Shown in pieces: positions 1 to 4,246 of a stretch of 9,019 bases of DNA. The position numbers and the translations under genes were made by a program. The notes under the pieces were generated by a model. That model worked only from the letters and a program-made list of their open reading frames with translations, had not been told where the DNA came from and made no database searches. Origin of the DNA: Planctomycetota bacterium (GTDB lineage Bacteria; Planctomycetota; J058; J103); the NCBI GenBank assembly GCA_003694875.1, contig RFJN01000086.1, positions 1-9,019 of the forward strand. The letters are read 5' to 3'. The number at the start of each line of letters is the position of its first letter. Position 1 is the stretch's first letter.

Positions 1-974
1 ATCGACTGGCCGTCGAAGGTCACGTCCGGACGCGAACCCCACACGAGCAGGTTGTTGCCCAGGATCGCGAAGCGCGTGCCCGCCGGCCCCGTGTCGGGGC
101 GCAGGGCGTTGATCTGCGGTGCGGCGGCTGTCCCGACGGTGTAGCTCGTGCTCGCCGGAGCCGGCCGCGTGAAGACCGTCACCGTCCAGCTGCCCGCGCT
201 CGCCCGCGGCGGCACGTAGCTGTAGACCTTGTCGTAGCCGTTCGAGATCCCGCGCGCCTGCAGCACCGTCCCGGCGCCGTCGTCCCACGCGATCCGCACG
301 AGACCGGCCGGTGCGAGGTACTGCCCCTCGATCGTGATGCGATCGCCCGGCGCGGCGGCGCTCGGCGTCACGTTCGTGATCGTGGGGCTGCCGCCCGCCG
401 GTACCACCGTGAGGCTGCCCGGGCACGCGGCATTGCTCTGTCCGGCGGCGTTGGTCACCACGACGTCGACCGTCCCCGTGACGCCATTCGGAACCTGCGC
501 CGCGACGACACGCCACCGCCCGCGGACCTGCGCGCTGATCCCGCCGATCGTGACCGCGGGGTGGCGGCCGAAGCGCAGCCCCACGAGCACCACCCACTGC
601 CCGGGCGCGGCGTTGCGCGTGCTCTGGCGCAGGATCACCGGCGAGCCCGGGGGGAGCACGGTGTACCGCCCCGGCGCCGCGACCCCGTCCACCTCGACCG
701 TGGCGCTGCCGGTAGGCGTTCCCGGCGCGACCCGGCACAGGATGCGGTTGGGGCCGTTGCGCAACAGCCGCGCGCGCGTGCCGGCGATCGTCACCGTGGG
801 GGTCGTGGTGGTGGGAAAGCCCTGGCCTTCGATCAGCAGGAGATCACCCGGGGTGCCGCACTCCGGCCGGAAGCCCGTGACCTGCACCTGCGCCGAGGCG
901 AGTGCGGGGGCGAGCGCGAGGAGGAACGCGCACACACCCGCCGCGCCGCGGCCGATTCGCTTCGTGGTTCGCAT
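1..974 (-). CDS. Secreted IPT/TIG-repeat protein (3' end outside window)
   Basis: This is an open frame of 324 codons from ATG at 974 with no stop before the window edge, so the C-terminus is missing. Residues 1-28 form a signal peptide: a basic n-region (KRIGRG), a hydrophobic core and a cleavage-like ALASA before Gln29. The mature part consists of about four tandem repeats of 80-90 residues (about 30-107, 111-191, 196-281 and 286 onward). Each opens with a P/G-rich segment such as GTPGDLLLIEGQGF, AAAPGDRITIEGQYL or TGPAGTRFAILGNNL. This is the pattern of IPT/TIG immunoglobulin-like beta-sandwich domains, common in bacterial exported and surface proteins. Cysteines at 39 and 80 lie within the first repeat and might form a disulfide. 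A strong GGGGAGGAG ribosome binding site at 981-989 lies 6 bases before the start. The gene follows the lipoprotein after 17 bases, so the two are probably cotranscribed. No catalytic domain is visible; a role in adhesion or binding is inferred. Confidence 0.85.
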   Translation of the reverse strand, partial: MRTTKRIGRGAAGVCAFLLALAPALASAQVQVTGFRPECGTPGDLLLIEGQGFPTTTTPTVTIAGTRARLLRNGPNRILCRVAPGTPTGSATVEVDGVAAPGRYTVLPPGSPVILRQSTRNAAPGQWVVLVGLRFGRHPAVTIGGISAQVRGRWRVVAAQVPNGVTGTVDVVVTNAAGQSNAACPGSLTVVPAGGSPTITNVTPSAAAPGDRITIEGQYLAPAGLVRIAWDDGAGTVLQARGISNGYDKVYSYVPPRASAGSWTVTVFTRPAPASTSYTVGTAAAPQINALRPDTGPAGTRFAILGNNLLVWGSRPDVTFDGQS

Positions 975-991
975 GGTGTGCTCCTCCCCGC

Positions 992-1417
992 TCACGGATA
1001 GACGACGACGGTCAACGGATCGCCGTTGGCGTCGGTGAGCTGCAGCGTCGTCTCGATCGCGATCTCGTCCGAGTTGGTCTGGTAGTCCTGCAGCGCCTGC
1101 GCGATCTTGTCGTCGACCGCGCGCCCCGCGTAGGTGTCGCTGCGATCGACGTAGCTGCCCTGCCCGTCGCCCTCGAGCAACGCCACGATCCGCACCGGCA
1201 CGCTCGAGAGATCGAGCGTCACGTAGTCGAGCGAGCCGTTGCCGGTCGCGTCGTAGCCCACGACCACCGAGTCCTCCTGGCTCTGCGCCTGCGCGGTCAT
1301 GTTGTGCGCGCTCGAGCCGCTGCCACCACCACCGCAGCCCACCGCCAGCAGGAGCGCGGCCGCGGCCGACACGCCGTACAGCCAGCGTGCCCTCACCGTC
1401 GGGTTGCCGTCTCGCAC
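992..1417 (-). CDS. Small lipoprotein with an EF-hand-like loop
   Basis: A 141-residue protein. The GTG start at 1417 is chosen because GGAGGAGGAG (1424-1433) sits 6 bases upstream; a second GTG at codon 8 lacks such spacing. The N-terminus is a lipoprotein signal: a basic start, a hydrophobic run and the lipobox A-V-G-C with Cys28, followed by a Gly/Ser-rich linker (GGGGSGSS). The mature protein is therefore predicted to be membrane-anchored in the cell envelope. Residues 56-67 (DATGNGSLDYVT) match the EF-hand/dockerin calcium-loop spacing at positions 1, 5, 6, 8 and 9, but have Thr at position 12 where Glu or Asp is usual. A second acidic turn (DANGDP) lies near residues 129-134. The family is not recognised. 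It is the first gene of a likely two-gene unit with the IPT/TIG protein, so it may act with it at the cell surface; that is inference. Confidence 0.8.
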   Translation of the reverse strand: MRDGNPTVRARWLYGVSAAAALLLAVGCGGGGSGSSAHNMTAQAQSQEDSVVVGYDATGNGSLDYVTLDLSSVPVRIVALLEGDGQGSYVDRSDTYAGRAVDDKIAQALQDYQTNSDEIAIETTLQLTDANGDPLTVVVYP

Positions 1418-1585
1418 CGTGCTCTCCTCCTCCGTTCCCGTTGCCGTGGCCCGGTTCCGTCCACCGGAACAAAGCCGCCTTCGCTTCTGCTCCCAACGCG
1501 CCTGCGTGTGCGAGGTTTCGCCGGAGGCTCTCGGCCGGGCTGTCAGCAGGACGCCCCGACGCGCCGCCGTCTTGCGCCTGCGTTC
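1418..1585. other. Intergenic gap between the DUF1294 gene and the lipoprotein gene
   Basis: No gene is seen in these 168 bases. They hold a 10-base direct repeat (GCGCCTGCGT at 1498-1507 and 1574-1583), a short perfect inverted repeat at 1454-1470, and the lipoprotein ribosome binding site at 1424-1433. No intrinsic terminator with a T-run was found after the DUF1294 gene, so read-through from the arginine operon into the lipoprotein/TIG unit cannot be excluded. No convincing -35/-10 pair was recognised either. Confidence 0.6.
1454..1470 (-). repeat. Inverted repeat in the lipoprotein leader
   Basis: On the minus strand GTTCCG-GTGGA-CGGAAC forms a perfect 6-bp stem with a 5-base loop. The hairpin lies about 37 bases upstream of the lipoprotein GTG start. 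The loop carries GGA, and several more GGA triplets follow up to and within the ribosome binding site. No T-run follows, so a terminator is unlikely. A leader regulatory hairpin is possible but unproven. Confidence 0.4.
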
Positions 1586-1945
1586 TCAGCGCGTGAGCCA
1601 GAAGCCGAGCGCGAGCTGCAGCGCGAGCGCGATCGGTACCCCGAAGCGGAAGGCGGGTGAGCGCAACTTGTGGCGAAACACCACCATGGCCGCGAGCGAG
1701 CCCGCCGCGCCCCCGAGCCAGGCGAGCGCGAGCAGCGCCGCCGCGCGCACCCGCCGCCGTCCGCCTACCGCTCGCGCCTTGTCCCAGGCGAACAGGGCGA
1801 AGGCGAGCGCCGAGCCGAGCGCGAGCTGCAGCCACCACAGCGCGCGCGGCGCCGCTCCCTGCCACCACGCCCCGCCGACAAGCCCCGCTTGCGCCCCCAC
1901 CGCGAGCAGCACCGGGCCGCCGCCGTCGAGCCACGGACGCGCCAC
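1586..1945 (-). CDS. DUF1294 family small membrane protein
   Basis: A 119-residue hydrophobic protein. It carries the DUF1294 signature in order: W-D-K at 54-56 directly after a membrane helix, an arginine cluster RRRVR at 63-67, a helix with LGGAAGS (77-83), then FRHKLRSPAF (90-99) and a final membrane helix ending at the C-terminus. About four membrane segments are visible (near 9-28, 37-53, 66-90 and 100-117). The function of DUF1294 is unknown. Some family members carry an N-terminal cold-shock domain; none is present here. The GTG start at 1945 is preferred because it begins two bases after the arcA stop; a GGGAG further upstream, inside arcA, is a weak binding site. This spacing suggests translational coupling to arcA. 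Its place at the end of the arginine operon could be functional or merely positional. Confidence 0.85.
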   Translation of the reverse strand: MARPWLDGGGPVLLAVGAQAGLVGGAWWQGAAPRALWWLQLALGSALAFALFAWDKARAVGGRRRVRAAALLALAWLGGAAGSLAAMVVFRHKLRSPAFRFGVPIALALQLALGFWLTR

Positions 1946-1947
1946 GC

Positions 1948-3231
1948 TCAGACGGGCTCCCGCTCGAGCGGCATGGTCATGCACCGCGGGCCGCCGCGCG
2001 CACGACTCAGCTCCTCGCCCGGCAGCAGCACGGCGTAGCGCTTGCCCGGCTGGAAGCTGTAGCGGCATGCGCCGGTCTCGGGGTCGAAGGGCAGCTCGCT
2101 CTCGTCGAGCACGTGGTAGCCCGCGCGCGCGAGCTGCTCGGCGGTGCGGTCGTTGCGCTGGTAGAGCAGCACTAGCCCCGGCGCGAGGGCGAAGCAGTTC
2201 GCGCCGTCGGTCCACTGCTCGCGCGCCTGCGCGATGTAGTCGTCGCGCCCCCCGCACAGGATCGGCTCGAGCTCCACCCCGACCGCCCGCAGCGCCGCGA
2301 GCAGGCTCGGGCAGCGGCGACCCCAGTCGTTCGGATCGCGCAGATCGATCCGTATCGCGCTCAGCGTCTCGGGTCCCGGCCCGACGATCATGGGCCCGTA
2401 CACGAGGCACTGGTCCTCGGCGGTGCGGGTGAAGATCGTGTCGAGGTGCATGGCGGCGCGGGTCCGCGGCATGGGCACCATGACGAGGGTGTGCAGCCGC
2501 GCATCGCCGCGCAGCGCGTCCACGAGCCGGTCGACCGCGCGCTCCATGGTGCGCTCGCTCACCCCGCACACCACCACCCCCTCGCGCAGCACGAGCACGT
2601 CGCCGCCCTCGAGCGAGGGCTGCGGCGCCATGGGGTACGCCCCCTCGCGCTCGCCCCCGAGCAGATCGAGCACGACGGGTGTCTCGCGCCAGCGCGGGTG
2701 GTGGCGGAAGACGAAGCGCGCGAGCAGCGGCTCGCGCCGTCGCGCGCGCCGCCGCATGTTGGCGATCACGAGGCCCGAGCCGAGCGCGACCTGCGCGTCG
2801 CGGCTGAACAACAGGTTGGGCAGCGGCGGCAGCTCGAAGAGGTGCTCGGGGCGCGCGGCCGGCGGCAGCACCTCGATCCCCTCGACGAGCGCCTCGGCGA
2901 GGCGACCGGGCGCCATGGCGCGTAGCTGCTCGAGCAGCGCCGGCTCGCAGCCCTCTTGCGCCGCCACCGCCTCGAGCAGCGCCGCACGCCCCTCGGGCGC
3001 GGCCTCGAGCGCCTCGGCGAGCAGCACCGCGAGATCGAGCACCTCGACGCCGAAGCCCTCCATGACCGCGCACATGCGCCGGTGCTCGGCGCGCGCGCGC
3101 GGGCCGTGGAGGATATCGTCGAACAGCAGATCCTCCATCATGGACGGCGGCATGCGATCGACCTCGCGGCCCGGGGTGTGCGCGAGCACCACCCGCAGCC
3201 GCCCGATCTCCGAGTACACCGAGATGGCCAC
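1948..3231 (-). CDS. arcA: Arginine deiminase
   Basis: A 427-residue protein, close to the usual family length. It hydrolyses L-arginine to citrulline and ammonia in the cytoplasm. The N-terminus VYSEIGRLRVVLAHTPG (5-21) is typical of the family. Active-site motifs are all visible: SRD with Asp145, LEGGD with Glu208, MHLDTIF with His262 and Asp264, and the C-terminal GGPRCMTMPL with the nucleophile Cys417. CGGRDDYIAQAREQW (326-340) is also characteristic. One difference is FELPPLPN (132-139) where many homologues have a DPMPN-like segment. The GTG start at 3231 overlaps the TAG of the upstream gene by one base and is served by GGAGGTG at 3237-3243, inside the last codons of that gene. The two are therefore translationally coupled. 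No ornithine carbamoyltransferase or carbamate kinase gene, the usual ADI-pathway partners, is adjacent. Confidence 0.95.
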   Translation of the reverse strand: MAISVYSEIGRLRVVLAHTPGREVDRMPPSMMEDLLFDDILHGPRARAEHRRMCAVMEGFGVEVLDLAVLLAEALEAAPEGRAALLEAVAAQEGCEPALLEQLRAMAPGRLAEALVEGIEVLPPAARPEHLFELPPLPNLLFSRDAQVALGSGLVIANMRRRARRREPLLARFVFRHHPRWRETPVVLDLLGGEREGAYPMAPQPSLEGGDVLVLREGVVVCGVSERTMERAVDRLVDALRGDARLHTLVMVPMPRTRAAMHLDTIFTRTAEDQCLVYGPMIVGPGPETLSAIRIDLRDPNDWGRRCPSLLAALRAVGVELEPILCGGRDDYIAQAREQWTDGANCFALAPGLVLLYQRNDRTAEQLARAGYHVLDESELPFDPETGACRYSFQPGKRYAVLLPGEELSRARGGPRCMTMPLEREPV

Positions 3232-4154
3232 TAGAACACCTCCGCGATCAGGCACCGCAGGCTGCCGCCGCCCTTCTCGAGCTCGTCGATCGCCACCGCG
3301 TGCACGGTGAAGCCCCAGCGTTCGAGCGTCGCGCGGGAGGCGGGCCGGAGCGCGGCGAGGGCGGTCGCGCTCAGGAACACGTCGCGCTCGGTCACCGCGA
3401 TCAGGTTGCCGCAGAACGCCGCCTTCTCCTCGTCGGTCAGCCGCAGGATCCGCTCGCCGTAGACCGCCTCGAGCGCGCGCAGCACCGCCGGGGCGTGCAC
3501 GATCGAACCGGGGTGCACCACGCACCCGCGGCCGGCGAGCACCGCGAGCACGAGGTTGGTGTGGTACTCCTCGGGCACGAGGTCGAAACGCAGCGTGGCC
3601 CGCAGCGCGAACGCCTCGTGCATGCGCCGGCAGCCCGCCTCGTTGACCCGGCCCGTCATGCCGCACCAGCCGATGCCGCGCGCGCGATCGATCACGAGCG
3701 GGCCGGTGAGTTCGGCGATCACGTCCGGCTCGCGCGACAGATCGCACAGCGTGTAGCGGAAGGTGTCGACGAACAGCCGCCGCACGTCCTCGCGCTCCGC
3801 CTCGCGCCGGCGCACCGGGTGGCGCATGCGGCCCACGATGAAGCGACCCGGAATCGTGGCGTAGACGTTGTTCGGATAGATCGCGTCGTCGAGGCCCGGC
3901 CGCCCCGGGATCTCGAGCACCGGCAGCCCGCGCTCGGTGAGCGCGCGCACGACCGCGAGGTGCTGCGCGATGGCGCGCTCGGGATCGACCGGTGTCGCGG
4001 GCACCATGTAGCGGTTGTCGCGCGCGCTCTGTTCGCTGACCCGGAAACCGACCGGGCTCACGAGCATGGCGGCGCGCATCACCGGCGGCCGGTCGGGCGG
4101 GGGGCGGTGGCGCTCCCACCAGGCGACGAAGTGTTCGGGGCGGTCGGTGAGCAC
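3231..4154 (-). CDS. ctlX: CtlX-like citrulline/guanidino hydrolase (amidinotransferase superfamily)
   Basis: A 307-residue protein of the pentein (amidinotransferase/DDAH/ADI) fold. The order of motifs follows the CtlX family: MLVSPVGFRVSEQSARDN (30-47), YPNNVYAT (93-100), an RRREAER segment (115-121), EYHTN with the probable catalytic His198, and a C-terminal GGGSLRC with the probable nucleophile Cys301, ending AEVF. CtlX proteins are annotated as citrulline hydrolases giving ornithine, CO2 and ammonia. The sequence is divergent (FPNNW is YPNNV here), so dimethylarginine or another guanidino compound could be the substrate. GTG at 4154 is chosen because GGAGA (4161-4165) lies 6 bases upstream. 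A longer frame from TTG at 4184 would begin at the predicted transcription start and has no binding site. It is the first gene of the ctlX-arcA-DUF1294 operon. Family assignment is firm; substrate is not. Confidence 0.8.
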   Translation of the reverse strand: MLTDRPEHFVAWWERHRPPPDRPPVMRAAMLVSPVGFRVSEQSARDNRYMVPATPVDPERAIAQHLAVVRALTERGLPVLEIPGRPGLDDAIYPNNVYATIPGRFIVGRMRHPVRRREAEREDVRRLFVDTFRYTLCDLSREPDVIAELTGPLVIDRARGIGWCGMTGRVNEAGCRRMHEAFALRATLRFDLVPEEYHTNLVLAVLAGRGCVVHPGSIVHAPAVLRALEAVYGERILRLTDEEKAAFCGNLIAVTERDVFLSATALAALRPASRATLERWGFTVHAVAIDELEKGGGSLRCLIAEVF

Positions 4155-4160
4155 GACGGA

Positions 4161-4165
4161 TCTCC
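4161..4165 (-). promoter_or_regulatory. Ribosome binding site deciding the ctlX start
   Basis: The minus strand reads GGAGA six bases before GTG at 4154. The in-frame TTG at 4184 has only CAATCGCCCG before it and no purine-rich site. This favours the shorter 307-residue product. Confidence 0.6.
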
Positions 4166-4190
4166 GCGAGGCCCTTGCGGACAACGGGCG

Positions 4191-4217
4191 ATTGTAGCGA
4201 TCGCGCGGCTTTTCGAA
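4191..4217 (-). promoter_or_regulatory. Predicted sigma70-type promoter of the ctlX-arcA operon
   Basis: TACAAT on the minus strand (4196 to 4191) matches the -10 consensus at five of six positions and stands out in this GC-rich context. A weak -35, TTCGAA at 4212-4217, lies 15 bases upstream; GTTCGA (4213-4218) would give a spacer of 16. Transcription would start near 4184, leaving a leader of about 30 bases with the ribosome binding site at 4161-4165. The -35 region overlaps that of the divergent kinase promoter. Confidence 0.55.
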
Positions 4218-4239
4218 CCAGTGCCGTTCGTGATAGCCT
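4211..4239 (+). promoter_or_regulatory. Predicted promoter of the Ser/Thr kinase gene
   Basis: TTTCGA (4211-4216), a 17-base spacer and TAGCCT (4234-4239) form a weak sigma70-like pair; the -10 keeps the T, A and final T of the consensus. The octamer GATAGCCT (4232-4239) recurs exactly upstream of the hybrid kinase gene at 6617-6624. The predicted start of transcription, about 4246-4247, coincides with the ATG at 4247, so the message may be leaderless. The alternative is translation from GAGGG (4240-4244), only two bases from the ATG and closer than usual. Confidence 0.4.
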
Positions 4240-4246
4240 GAGGGTC

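Noticed and set aside
334..1038. Plus-strand open frames over the IPT/TIG gene (also 561-1001 and 902-1660)
   Set aside because: They are Pro/Arg/Ala-rich with no domains. The opposite strand gives a signal peptide, ordered repeats and a good ribosome binding site.
1586..3073. A long fused frame joining DUF1294 to upstream sequence
   Set aside because: Upstream of position 1945 this frame is the arginine deiminase gene read out of frame, giving Arg/Ala-rich nonsense. Only the last 119 codons match DUF1294.
3300..4241. Plus-strand open frame opposite ctlX
   Set aside because: The His/Arg/Glu-rich product has no family features and lies opposite a clear pentein-fold enzyme.
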